A stretch of DNA of 64,000 nucleotides from Clostridiales bacterium. GTDB lineage: Bacteria; Bacillota; Clostridia; Lachnospirales; Lachnospiraceae. The translations under genes and the position numbers were made by a program. The first letter of the stretch is position 1. Each line of letters opens with the position of its first letter. Where the stretch lies: NCBI GenBank assembly GCA_021199255.1, contig JAJQIK010000059.1:1-64000 (forward strand), in the 5' to 3' direction. Positions 33,027-41,919 of this stretch are shown one piece after another. The notes below the pieces were generated by a model. That model did not search any database, was not told where the DNA came from, and was given only the letters and a program-made list of their open reading frames with translations.

Positions 33027-35153
33027 TCATTCGTGATGCATTTTGGGGATAAACACTCTCTTACCGCCAATATCTGCCTCCGCCCTGGCAGCCGCCTTTG
33101 CCTCCTGACAAAAGGCAAGCTGGGCATTGTAAATTTCTTTGCCCCTTTTATCCACCTTCTCATAACTGCCGTCCGGCTGCAAAACGGAGGCCTTCACCGT
33201 ATCTCTAAGCTGACAGTCTAAGATATGCCGCAGCTTCTCCTGCAACGCGGGCTTTTCCACCGGAAATAAGATTTCCACACGGCGGTCCAGATTACGGGGC
33301 ATCCAGTCCGCGCTGGAGCAGTAATACTCCGGCTTGCCGTCGTTCTCGAAATAAAAGATTCTGGCATGTTCCAAATAATTGCCCACAATCGAGCGCACGG
33401 AAATATTCTCGCTGACTCCGGGGATACCTACCCGCAGGCAGCAGATTCCCCGGACGATCAATTCAATTTTCACTCCCGCTGCGCTTGCTTCATACAACGC
33501 CATGATAATACTCTTATCGCACAAGGAATTCATCTTGGCAATAATGTGTGCCGGCCTGCCCTGCAGGGCATGTTCCTTCTCCCGGCCTATCAGGCTTAAG
33601 AATCTATCCTTTAACCAGAGTGGCGCCAGGGAAAGACGGTTCCAGCTTCTTGGCTCCGAATAGCCTGACAGCATATTAAAGACTGCCGTGGCATCTTCTC
33701 CGATCACCTCGGAACAGGTAAACAGTCCAATATCGGTATAAAGCTTTGCCGTAGAATCATTATAATTGCCGGTTCCCAGATGTACATATCTGCGGATTCC
33801 GTTTTCTTCTTTTCTTACTACAAGTGTAATCTTGCTATGGGTCTTTAACCCTACTAACCCATAGATTACATGGCAGCCCGCCTTTTCCAGCTTCTTCGCC
33901 CAAACGATATTGTTTTCCTCATCAAACCGGGCTTTCAGCTCCACCAGCACGGAAACCTGCTTGCCGTTTTCCGCCGCCTGCTCCAAAGCGGCGATAATGG
34001 GGGAATTGCCGCTGACGCGGTACAGGGTCTGCTTGATCGCCAGCACGTCAGGATCCTTGGCGGCCTGCCGGATAAAACGCACTACCGGCTCAAAGCTCTG
34101 ATAAGGATGGTGCATGAGAATATCTCCCTCCCTGATCTTCTCAAAGACATCTGCCTCCTCCGGCAGCTCCGGCACCGTTTGGGGTTTCAGATAGCCGTGC
34201 TCCTTTAAGTGATCGAAGCCCTCCAGCCCATACATCTTAATCAGGAATGTCAGATCAAGAGGACCGTTGATCGGATAAATGTCCTCCTTCTGAATGGCCA
34301 GTTCCTCCCGCAGCAGCTTTAAAAGCCGGGTATCGATCCCTTCCTCTGTTTCCAGTCGGATAATCTGCCCCCACTGACGTTTTTTCAACTGTTTCTCAAT
34401 CTCCTGCAGCAGATCTTCCGCCTCTTCCTCCTCAATGGTCAGATCCGCATTGCGCATGATACGGAAGGGGTGCGTGCAGACGATATCATAATTCAAAAAG
34501 AGCTTATGGATATTGCGCTCAATAACCTCCTCCAGAAGTATGACCCTGGTCTCGTCCTCACATGGAATAGATACGATACGGGGCAATACGCTGGGCACCT
34601 GAACCGTGGCAAATTCCAATTCGCCTTCGCCGTTTTTCTTGGTCACCAGCGCTCCCAGATTCAGAGATTTATTCCGTATCAGCGGAAACGGCCTGGAGGA
34701 ATCCACCGCCATAGGCGTTAACACCGGATAGACATGATCCATAAAATAACGATCCACATAAGCGCCGTCCTCTTTATCCAAATCCTCATGATGTCTGATA
34801 ATATGCAGTCCCTGATCCAGAAGCTGGGGCGTCAGGGAACGGTTATAGGTATTATATTGCTGTTCCACCAGCTTATGAGTCTCCTCATTAACCCGCGCAA
34901 GCTGCTCCTGCGCCGTCATTCCCGCAATATCCCTTTTCTTATAACCGGCATTTACCATATCCTTCAGAGAAGCCACCCTGACCATAAAAAACTCGTCCAG
35001 ATTGGACGCCGTAATACTTAAAAATTTCAGTCGTTCCAATAAAGGAATCTGTTTGTCCTTAGCTTCATTCAGCACCCGCTTGTTAAACAGCAGCCAGCTA
35101 AGCTCCCTGTTGGTATAATATTCATTTTGGGAAAAATCAATTGTGTTTGCCAT
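33027..35153 (-). CDS. ppk: Polyphosphate kinase 1
   Basis: Makes polyphosphate from ATP. The N and head domains carry YYTNRELSWLLFNKRVLNEA and PLLERLKFLSI. The catalytic domains carry ALEQAAENGKQVSVLVELKARFDEE, the phospho-His region VIYGLVGLKTHSKI, YVHLGTGNYND, and the second PLD-like block LIVRGICCLRVG with SADWMPRNLDRRVE near the end. At 708 aa it is full length. It lies 38 bases after the ppx gene. Together they set cellular polyphosphate. Confidence 0.96.
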   Translation of the reverse strand: MANTIDFSQNEYYTNRELSWLLFNKRVLNEAKDKQIPLLERLKFLSITASNLDEFFMVRVASLKDMVNAGYKKRDIAGMTAQEQLARVNEETHKLVEQQYNTYNRSLTPQLLDQGLHIIRHHEDLDKEDGAYVDRYFMDHVYPVLTPMAVDSSRPFPLIRNKSLNLGALVTKKNGEGELEFATVQVPSVLPRIVSIPCEDETRVILLEEVIERNIHKLFLNYDIVCTHPFRIMRNADLTIEEEEAEDLLQEIEKQLKKRQWGQIIRLETEEGIDTRLLKLLREELAIQKEDIYPINGPLDLTFLIKMYGLEGFDHLKEHGYLKPQTVPELPEEADVFEKIREGDILMHHPYQSFEPVVRFIRQAAKDPDVLAIKQTLYRVSGNSPIIAALEQAAENGKQVSVLVELKARFDEENNIVWAKKLEKAGCHVIYGLVGLKTHSKITLVVRKEENGIRRYVHLGTGNYNDSTAKLYTDIGLFTCSEVIGEDATAVFNMLSGYSEPRSWNRLSLAPLWLKDRFLSLIGREKEHALQGRPAHIIAKMNSLCDKSIIMALYEASAAGVKIELIVRGICCLRVGIPGVSENISVRSIVGNYLEHARIFYFENDGKPEYYCSSADWMPRNLDRRVEILFPVEKPALQEKLRHILDCQLRDTVKASVLQPDGSYEKVDKRGKEIYNAQLAFCQEAKAAARAEADIGGKRVFIPKMHHE

Positions 35154-35191
35154 AGCCCCTATGGCCTCCTTCTATTCTGGCTTTATTCCTG

Positions 35192-36721
35192 TTATCTGCG
35201 CTGCCGGATCACCGGCTTCACGCTGTATACTTCCTCGAAGAACTCCGCGCGCTTCGTAAATAATCCTTTTTCCAGCGTAATATCTACGGAGGAATCCACC
35301 GTAATAATCAGTTGCTCGTCTTTCAGGGTCGTCCTGACATCTTTAAATTTCTGCTTATGGCTTCTGTCCAGCCCGTTGGCAAGCTTTAAAATAGCCGTCA
35401 GCTTGGCGGTCGTCAGGTATGCCTCTTTGTCGATGGAGCCGTTCCTGCTCATCACGTCATAATAGTCAAAATCCATGTGATTGTACTTTACCACGTTGGC
35501 CACGATCTCCCGTTCCACATGGGACAATCCGATAATCTCCGTGGACATGATAATATGGTACGAACATTCCCCCAGATTCACCAGGCTGATATATTTGCCG
35601 CAGTCATGCAGCAGCGTCGCGATCCGCAGCAGCAGCCGCTCTCTTTTGGAAAGGCCGTGCACCTTCCTCATGCTGTCGTAGATCGTCAGCGCTATCTTCT
35701 CCAAAGTCTCGCTTCTGCGCCTGCTTCCCATATAGCGCTTGCTGATATTCCGGGCGCAGGCGATAATATCCTGCTCGAAATCATGATCTTCCCTGATCAT
35801 TTTATTCTTTTCCCCATATTCATATGCCATACCGTCGCACAGGCTGACTCCCGGCGCCCAGATCAGCTTCGCATCCATCATCTGCGCAATCCGATTGATT
35901 AACATCCCCGAAATACACAGAAGCGGCACATTTTCCTCCGGCATCCCCAGCCGCTTCGCCACCTCCTGCATGGGAATCTCGCGAACTCTCTGTAAAAAGC
36001 GCCCCATGGCGGAGGCTTCGATGCTTTCCTGCTCAAGCCCCGCTACATTCTTGCCCACCACAGCGGAAATGTAATCGTCCACCACGATAATATTTTCTAT
36101 TTCCCGATCCTTCAGATACAGCTTCTTAAACACCGCCAGTTGGGAACTGATCATTTCATCCAGAATCGTCTCATATTGGCCGGGGCGAATATTCAGCCTG
36201 CCGATCTGATCCTGCAAGCGAAGCACGCCCAGTCTCATATTCTGGGTGGTTACCAGCGTATCCTGGTCAAAAAGCGATAGCTGTATGCTGCCGCCGCCGA
36301 TATCCACGATGGCGGTGCCCTTTTCAATAATCCTTTGAAAAGCGTCGACTCTGGAGGCAATAGATTTATAATCCAGGAAACGCTGTTCCGAGTTGCTGAG
36401 CACCTCGATTCTGATTCCTGTCCGCTGCGCGATCTGATCCAGGACAATCATCGTGTTCTCCGTCTCACGGATTGCGCTGGTTCCATAGGCCTTATAATCA
36501 TCCGCCCGGTAGCTCTTCATAATCTCTACATAATCCCTGAGCACGCTGCACAGCTCGTCTACCCTGCCGTAGCTGATTTTCCCTGTGGCAAAGGTATCCG
36601 TACCCAGATCAATACGATGCCGGATATGGTCGATCTCCTTAATGCCGCCCTTGGAGGATATCTCAAAGATCTTCATGGCAAGCTCATAAGAACCCACATC
36701 TATCGCCGCAAACGTTTTCAT
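35192..36721 (-). CDS. ppx: Ppx/GppA-family exopolyphosphatase with C-terminal HD domain
   Basis: Degrades polyphosphate or pppGpp. The actin-like N-terminal module has AAIDVGSYELAMKIFE (phosphate 1), YGTSAIRETEN, EVLSNSEQRFLDYKS, and AIVDIGGGSIQLSLF (phosphate 2). The C-terminal third is an HD domain (ATLLHDCGKYISL, VANVVKYNHMDFD) as in larger Ppx enzymes. The first glycine-rich loop DVGSYE departs from the usual DIGTNS, so substrate handling could differ. I place the start at 36721; an ATG 3 codons earlier overlaps the DUF815 stop (ATGA). About 509 aa. Confidence 0.9.
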   Translation of the reverse strand: MKTFAAIDVGSYELAMKIFEISSKGGIKEIDHIRHRIDLGTDTFATGKISYGRVDELCSVLRDYVEIMKSYRADDYKAYGTSAIRETENTMIVLDQIAQRTGIRIEVLSNSEQRFLDYKSIASRVDAFQRIIEKGTAIVDIGGGSIQLSLFDQDTLVTTQNMRLGVLRLQDQIGRLNIRPGQYETILDEMISSQLAVFKKLYLKDREIENIIVVDDYISAVVGKNVAGLEQESIEASAMGRFLQRVREIPMQEVAKRLGMPEENVPLLCISGMLINRIAQMMDAKLIWAPGVSLCDGMAYEYGEKNKMIREDHDFEQDIIACARNISKRYMGSRRRSETLEKIALTIYDSMRKVHGLSKRERLLLRIATLLHDCGKYISLVNLGECSYHIIMSTEIIGLSHVEREIVANVVKYNHMDFDYYDVMSRNGSIDKEAYLTTAKLTAILKLANGLDRSHKQKFKDVRTTLKDEQLIITVDSSVDITLEKGLFTKRAEFFEEVYSVKPVIRQRR

Positions 36722-36726
36722 TCCAC

Positions 36727-38010
36727 TCATCCCTTTCCAAGAAGATAATCAATAAACTGCTGTGCCGTCCTGCCGGACAGCCCTCCATGGGCAAGCTCCC
36801 ATTTATTGGCCTCCAGATACAATTCCTCCTCCGGCATCTCAATGCCGCAGCGTTCCGCCAGCGTCCTGACAATCTGCTGGAACTGCTTTTTATCCGGCGC
36901 GCAGAAGAAAATCGAAACGCCAAAACGATAGACCAGGGACAGCTTCTCCTGCACCGTATCTCCCGCGTGCATATCCTCCGCTCTGCGGTCTTCCTTATCG
37001 CTGTAGTTCTCCCGTACCAGATGTCTTCTGTTGGAGGTCGCGTAGATCAGCACATTTTCCGGTTTTTTCTCCAGGCCTCCCTCAATCACCGCCTTCAAAT
37101 ACTTATACTCTATCTCGAAGTCCTCGAAGCTTAAATCGTCCATATAGATGATAAACTTATAATTTCGGTTCTTTATCTGGGAAATCACATCGCTTAAATC
37201 CTGAAACTGATGCTTATAGATTTCAATAATACGCAGTCCCCTGTCATAATATTCATTGGCGATCGCTTTTACACTGGAAGATTTACCGGTTCCCGCGTCT
37301 CCGAACAGCAGACAGTTATTCGCTCTTCTGCCTGCCACAAAAGCTTCCGTATTGTCGACCAGCTTCTTCTTGGGAATCTCATAGCCCACCAGATCGTCCA
37401 GATATACATGGGCAATATTCTGAATGGGCACAATCCTTGCCCCTGTATCCTCATGCACCACGCGGAACGCTTTATGTAAACCAAATTTCCCGACTCCATA
37501 CTCCTGATAGAACTCTGTCAGAGTGTCCTTCATCGCCTGGGCATTTTCATTGGCCATAAACTGCTCCGACAGATGGCAGATGCGGTCGCGGATTCGTTTG
37601 TTATATACCTTACTGTCCTGAGAAGGGCTTTCGTAGGATAAAATCGTATAAAACTCCGGAGCCCTTAAAATTTCCACCATCTCAGTAAAATCATACTCGT
37701 AGAATTCCCTGAAAATAGTAATATCATGCAGCACCAGTCCGTTGATGCTGCCCTCCACGGCTCCCCTGATCTCACACGCCATACTGTAGCTGTTCTCGTT
37801 ATTCACTAACAGATTCGTCAGATAGCAATGCCACAGATTCCCGTAAAAGCCATGATCCGCAGCCATTTCCAGCAGACCGTGCATACAATCGTACAAAAGC
37901 GGCCTTGCGCCGCTGTCGCCGGAACGGTAATGCTCCATCAGCCAGACCATATCCTTCAATATCTTTCCATCCGCAAAATCCTTATAAACAATCAGTTCTT
38001 CTTCTCTCAT
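36727..38010 (-). CDS. DUF815 AAA+ ATPase
   Basis: A 427-aa cytosolic protein. The N-terminal 170 residues are helical and unassigned. The AAA+ module follows: Walker A CLLFGDAGTGKSSSVKA, Walker B FIIYMDDLSFEDFE, sensor LIYATSNRRHLV, and an arginine-finger-like DRRAED segment, typical of DUF815 ATPases. The substrate is unknown in the family. It overlaps or abuts the ppx start and is 60 bases after pheA, so it is probably co-transcribed with the polyphosphate genes. A functional link to polyphosphate is inferred from position only. Confidence 0.9.
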   Translation of the reverse strand: MREEELIVYKDFADGKILKDMVWLMEHYRSGDSGARPLLYDCMHGLLEMAADHGFYGNLWHCYLTNLLVNNENSYSMACEIRGAVEGSINGLVLHDITIFREFYEYDFTEMVEILRAPEFYTILSYESPSQDSKVYNKRIRDRICHLSEQFMANENAQAMKDTLTEFYQEYGVGKFGLHKAFRVVHEDTGARIVPIQNIAHVYLDDLVGYEIPKKKLVDNTEAFVAGRRANNCLLFGDAGTGKSSSVKAIANEYYDRGLRIIEIYKHQFQDLSDVISQIKNRNYKFIIYMDDLSFEDFEIEYKYLKAVIEGGLEKKPENVLIYATSNRRHLVRENYSDKEDRRAEDMHAGDTVQEKLSLVYRFGVSIFFCAPDKKQFQQIVRTLAERCGIEMPEEELYLEANKWELAHGGLSGRTAQQFIDYLLGKG

Positions 38011-38069
38011 GACCTTCTAATCTCCATTCCGGAGCGTTAGCCTGTTCCCATTCAGCCTGGCTCACTTAT

Positions 38070-39197
38070 TTAGTAATTTCCCAGAATCTTCATGCTGCGC
38101 GCCTCGTCCCGCAGCCCGCGCAGCGCGTTTTTTACCGCGGCATCCGCCAGATTTCCTTCGAAATCAATGAAGAAACGGTATTCCCAATTCCGTTCTTCAA
38201 TGGGGCGGCTCTCTATCTTCGTCATGTTCAGGTTATTATAAATAAAATGAGATAACATATGATATAAAGACCCGCTTTCATGGGATACCTCCAGGCAAAT
38301 GCTTACCTTTTTCGCATCTTTTAAAAAGATCTTCTGGTTGGTGACAATAATGAAGCGGGTGGAGTTTGTCTCCGACTGGTTAATCCCCCGCTCCAAAATC
38401 TCAAGCCCATATATTTGAGCCGCCGCCTCGCTGGCAATCGCCACCTGACTTGCGTCTCCATCTTCGCTGACCTTGCGGGCCGCAAAAGCGTTATTCTGGA
38501 TACTGATCTGACGCCAGGCGTCATGTTCATTCAGATAACGGGCGCTCTGCATCAACGACTGGGGATGGGAATATACTGTTCTGATCTGCTCAAAATCCGT
38601 GCCCGGCAGCCCCATCAGACAGTGTTCAATCCTGATAATCTGCTCCCCCACAATATAATTCTCAAATTCCACCAGCAGATCATAAATCTCATTTACAATA
38701 CCGGCGGTGGAATTTTCAATGGGCAGTACCGCGAAATCTGCGCTGCCCTCTTCAATCGCGCACATGGCGTCCCGGAAGGTATCTACGTGGAAACAATTCA
38801 CCTGTTCCCCGAAATATTTCATCATCGCCATCTGGGAATAAGCGCCCTCCGCCCCTTGAAACACCACGCGGGCCTTCTCCGCCTCCAGCCTGTCCACGGC
38901 GATAAACGGCAGCCTGCCGATACTCCCCGCTTCCGCCAGCTTATTATACTGCAGCTTGCGGCTCATGGACATGATTTGCTCGAACAATTCCTGAATCCCA
39001 TGGGCGTTGAACTCATTATGGGTCAGCGCTTTGACCCTGCGCAGCTTTTCTTCCTCTCTGGTCTTATCGAATACCTTCTTTCCCGTCTCTATTTTATAAT
39101 CGGCTACCTGCGCGCAGATTTCCATTCTCTCTTCATAAAGCTTCACAATCTGCTCGTCAATTCCGTCCAGTTGATTGCGTAAATCCAACAACTCCAT
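38070..39197 (-). CDS. pheA: Bifunctional chorismate mutase / prephenate dehydratase
   Basis: Converts chorismate through prephenate to phenylpyruvate for phenylalanine synthesis. Residues 1-90 form an AroQ chorismate mutase (LDLRNQLDGIDEQIVKLYEER, KTREEEKL). The dehydratase follows (VVFQGAEGAYSQMAMMKYFG, VLPIENSTAGIVNEIYDLL, catalytic Thr in ETNSTRFIIVTNQ). The ACT domain is C-terminal, with the phenylalanine-binding motifs SGSLYHMLSHF (a GALV-like region) and ESRPI. The length of 375 aa is standard. It shares chorismate with the trp operon at 2-8 kb. It is probably feedback-inhibited by Phe through the ACT domain. Confidence 0.96.
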   Translation of the reverse strand: MELLDLRNQLDGIDEQIVKLYEERMEICAQVADYKIETGKKVFDKTREEEKLRRVKALTHNEFNAHGIQELFEQIMSMSRKLQYNKLAEAGSIGRLPFIAVDRLEAEKARVVFQGAEGAYSQMAMMKYFGEQVNCFHVDTFRDAMCAIEEGSADFAVLPIENSTAGIVNEIYDLLVEFENYIVGEQIIRIEHCLMGLPGTDFEQIRTVYSHPQSLMQSARYLNEHDAWRQISIQNNAFAARKVSEDGDASQVAIASEAAAQIYGLEILERGINQSETNSTRFIIVTNQKIFLKDAKKVSICLEVSHESGSLYHMLSHFIYNNLNMTKIESRPIEERNWEYRFFIDFEGNLADAAVKNALRGLRDEARSMKILGNY

Positions 39198-39319
39198 GCC
39201 CTGCTCTTCCTTTCCCGCCTGCTTTGCAGGCTTTCCGCTCCCGGCCTGCCCCGTATCTTCCCGTAAGGCTCCGGCACAGCCGACTTTAGCCGTTCATTAT
39301 ATCTTACCCCAAATTTTCC

Positions 39320-39348
39320 TTGATAGCAAGCCGGATTGTCGATATAAT
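39320..39348 (+). promoter_or_regulatory. Sigma-A promoter of the DUF5050-like gene
   Basis: TTGATA (39320-39325), a 17-base spacer and TATAAT (39343-39348), about 95 bases before the start codon. Confidence 0.75.
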
Positions 39349-39442
39349 AAGGTAGCTGATAACAGTTGAACCCTGATTGGAGACCGGTTGTCCCAGGCGG
39401 CAGCCCATTGTCCCTGATGGCAGAATAGAAATGAGGTTTGAA

Positions 39443-40477
39443 ATGACAACCAGACAGAAAAACATTTTAATTTTATCTATAACAGGCGTTATAATTATAT
39501 TACTGCTATTGCTTGTAATCTTCAGTGGGCGGATTCCGCTGAACGACGAAAATACCACAGGCAATACGCCGGGCAATCTCAATAACGGCGGATATTTCTG
39601 CGAAGCCGACGGGCGGGTGTACTTCGCCAATGCCTATGACCAATACGCGCTGTATTCCATGAATCCGGATGAGACAGACTTAAAGAAGCTGAACGACAAC
39701 TCCGTCTCCTACATCAACGCGGGCGGCGATTACCTGTACTATGCCATGTCCACCAATTCCAGCGGTTCCGGGCTGGGCTACGTCCGCCAGACCTCCGGTA
39801 TCTACCGCAGCAAATTAAACGGCAGCAGCGCCCTCTGCCTGGACAGATGCCATATTGTCACCATGCAGCTTTGCGGCAACTATTTATACTATGAGAAATA
39901 CGACAATACAGACGCCGTCTCCCTGGACAAAATTAAAATCAATAAGAAGGAAAAACAGACCCTTGCGGCGGAACGAATCAATCCCAACTGTTATGTGAAT
40001 GGTATTATTTATTATAACGGCACAGAAGAAGACCATTATCTTCACGTACTGGACACCGCTACCGATACCTCCCAGGTATTGTGGGAGGGCGATCTCTGGA
40101 ATCCGATCTATCAGGATGGCTATCTATATTATATGGACGTAGCCAATCATTACCGGCTGTGCCGATACTCCCTGAGCGACGATGTCATCGAAATCCTGAC
40201 CAACGACCGGATTGATCTGTTTAATGTATACGACAACTACATCTACTATCAGGTCAGCTCCAAGGACGCCCCCGCCCTGAAAAGAATGTTAATCGACGGC
40301 AGCTCCCAGGAAACGGTATGCGAGGGAGTGTTCCAAAACATCAACGTTACTTCCCAGTATGTGTATTTTAACGCTTTCAATGAGGAAACCCCGGTTTATA
40401 AGACCAGCACCTACGGTCCCGTCAACGTAACCACCTTCGACGCCGGTATGCAGGCTGCGTTGGACAATCTGGATTAA
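39443..40477 (+). CDS. Membrane-anchored beta-propeller-like protein (DUF5050 type)
   Basis: 344 aa. The cytoplasmic N-terminus is TTRQKN, then a signal anchor (residues 7-28, ILILSITGVIIILLLLLVIF). The extracellular part is a series of about six repeats in which a Tyr-Tyr pair follows a Gly turn: GGYFCEADGRVYFAN, GDYLYYAMST, GNYLYYEKY, NGIIYYNG, DGYLYYMD, DNYIYYQVSS, SQYVYFNAF. This is the DUF5050/TolB-like propeller pattern, often found in envelope or surface-sensor proteins of Clostridia. I chose ATG 39443 because GAGG stands 7 bases upstream. It overlaps the stop of the convergent gene by 4 bases. The function is unknown. Confidence 0.82.
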   Translation: MTTRQKNILILSITGVIIILLLLLVIFSGRIPLNDENTTGNTPGNLNNGGYFCEADGRVYFANAYDQYALYSMNPDETDLKKLNDNSVSYINAGGDYLYYAMSTNSSGSGLGYVRQTSGIYRSKLNGSSALCLDRCHIVTMQLCGNYLYYEKYDNTDAVSLDKIKINKKEKQTLAAERINPNCYVNGIIYYNGTEEDHYLHVLDTATDTSQVLWEGDLWNPIYQDGYLYYMDVANHYRLCRYSLSDDVIEILTNDRIDLFNVYDNYIYYQVSSKDAPALKRMLIDGSSQETVCEGVFQNINVTSQYVYFNAFNEETPVYKTSTYGPVNVTTFDAGMQAALDNLD

Positions 40478-41919
40478 TTTCCCTCCGCCAGTCTGACACA
40501 TTCATACGCTCCGTTATAGCAGCCCCCGCGATTCAGCCTGTCGATGGTATCTATCATATGCCCGGTTATCTCCTGATCCCCGATAAGACTCTCTAAGGCT
40601 CTGAGGATATCCTGCTCACTCTCAAATTCCGGCGTTCCGTCGCCGAGCTCTGCCGTGTGGATTGCCCCGTAGACCTCGTGACCGCCGATATGCTTAATCA
40701 TCAGCTTGGGAATCGGATAGTAAGCAAGCTCCGACGGCTTGGTGACGAGAAGGTCGCAGACCGGTATCAGAAGGTTCGTAGCATAAACAGCCTCGAAGAT
40801 ATTCCTGTTGCAAACGCAGTAAATTCCGTCAATATAGGCGGTCTTCATATCCACTGTAAGTCTTTCAAGCCTGGAAAATTCGTCAAAGTATGTGACAGCA
40901 CCGCCTGCAAACTCCGGGAGCTTCCTCGATACGGTATCGTATACCCCCTTATGGTCGCCAAAGTTGATGAACAGGGCGACTTTTTTCTCCCTGACATAAG
41001 GCATCAGACAGCGTATCATATTGACGAACAGATCGACGCCTGCCCCCGCACCGCCGACGGTCATGAGGATGCGGTAAGGCTCGTTGTCCTTCAGCCTTTT
41101 TCTCCGCGCTTCATTGTCTGCTTCAAGCCCCGCAACCATTTCATGATCGACATAATGCCCCACCATCTTAAGCTCTTCTTCCTTCATTCCGTTAAGCTTT
41201 TTCTTATCGAAGCCGTTAAGGGTCTTATAACCGTAATAGGCAAAGTTCGTCTGTACCGTGTGAATGGCGCCCTCGGAGAGATGCAGCCCCATAGCCCAGT
41301 TGTCAGGGATTGCGTTCACGACATTTGTCATGCCGGAATGGACTGCGCTTTGGGAGCACCAGACATGGGTAGCAATAAACGGAATATCCTTGTCGATGTT
41401 TTTGAAGATTGGAACCAACAGCTCCGCGTTTTTCTGGTCGCCGATATTATAGGTGATTTTTTTGAAGCCCTCGCAGTTCATCGGCTCCCAGATCAGCCTG
41501 TCAAAGAGGGCGCACTTCTGACTGACGCGGGACGCAAGAGAATACAAGTCGTTCTGGTACCTGATAACCTTCGAGCCGGTTGCATCAAAGGAGGCGAGGT
41601 CAAGCCAAAGCGGGGCAAAGCCCAATGCCCTTGCACAGGAAGCCATAGCGATAGCGATTCTGTAATGCCCGAAGCCCATGCGGATATTTCCGATGATGAT
41701 TGGCTTCTCCGGCATCTTGACATTCTCCTCGCCAAAGACTATGTTGCTTACGCCGATTTTTGACAGAGCAGGAATATCCTCAAACGCAATTTTGTAATCG
41801 CTGCCGGAGTCATCCCCAAATTTTTTTATAAACTTTCTTTTCTGCTTTTCAGCCTTTTTCACCTTACTTGCAGGCATTACGTTGCCGAAAATAACCGAGC
41901 TTCTATCTCTAACATTCAT
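40474..41919 (-). CDS. GT-B-like protein (MurG-type fold) in an alpha-galactoside operon
   Basis: 481 aa. After a basic N-terminus the first Rossmann-like half has the glycine motif IIGNIRMGFGHYRIAIAMASCAR, as in MurG and diacylglycerol glycosyltransferases. The second half has ILMTVGGAGAGVDLF and the nucleotide-sugar-site-like LLVTKPSELAYYPIPKLMI with GGHEVYGA. There is no membrane segment. I do not know a characterised member. The start at 41919 has GAGGG upstream; the frame is open to 41988 inside the GH36 gene. It is the last gene of the three-gene operon and overlaps the GH36 end by 11 bases. A glycosyltransferase or phosphorylase-like role is inferred only. Confidence 0.72.
   Translation of the reverse strand: MNVRDRSSVIFGNVMPASKVKKAEKQKRKFIKKFGDDSGSDYKIAFEDIPALSKIGVSNIVFGEENVKMPEKPIIIGNIRMGFGHYRIAIAMASCARALGFAPLWLDLASFDATGSKVIRYQNDLYSLASRVSQKCALFDRLIWEPMNCEGFKKITYNIGDQKNAELLVPIFKNIDKDIPFIATHVWCSQSAVHSGMTNVVNAIPDNWAMGLHLSEGAIHTVQTNFAYYGYKTLNGFDKKKLNGMKEEELKMVGHYVDHEMVAGLEADNEARRKRLKDNEPYRILMTVGGAGAGVDLFVNMIRCLMPYVREKKVALFINFGDHKGVYDTVSRKLPEFAGGAVTYFDEFSRLERLTVDMKTAYIDGIYCVCNRNIFEAVYATNLLIPVCDLLVTKPSELAYYPIPKLMIKHIGGHEVYGAIHTAELGDGTPEFESEQDILRALESLIGDQEITGHMIDTIDRLNRGGCYNGAYECVRLAEGN

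Noticed and set aside
39377-39442. Upstream extension of the DUF5050-like protein (METGCPRRQP...)
   Set aside because: No ribosome site at 39377, and the signal anchor starts naturally from the ATG at 39443 with GAGG.
40657-41763. Open frame of 368 codons on the + strand
   Set aside because: It is antisense to the GT-B-like gene, lacks a ribosome site and has no protein-like motif; the - strand reading has clear motifs.
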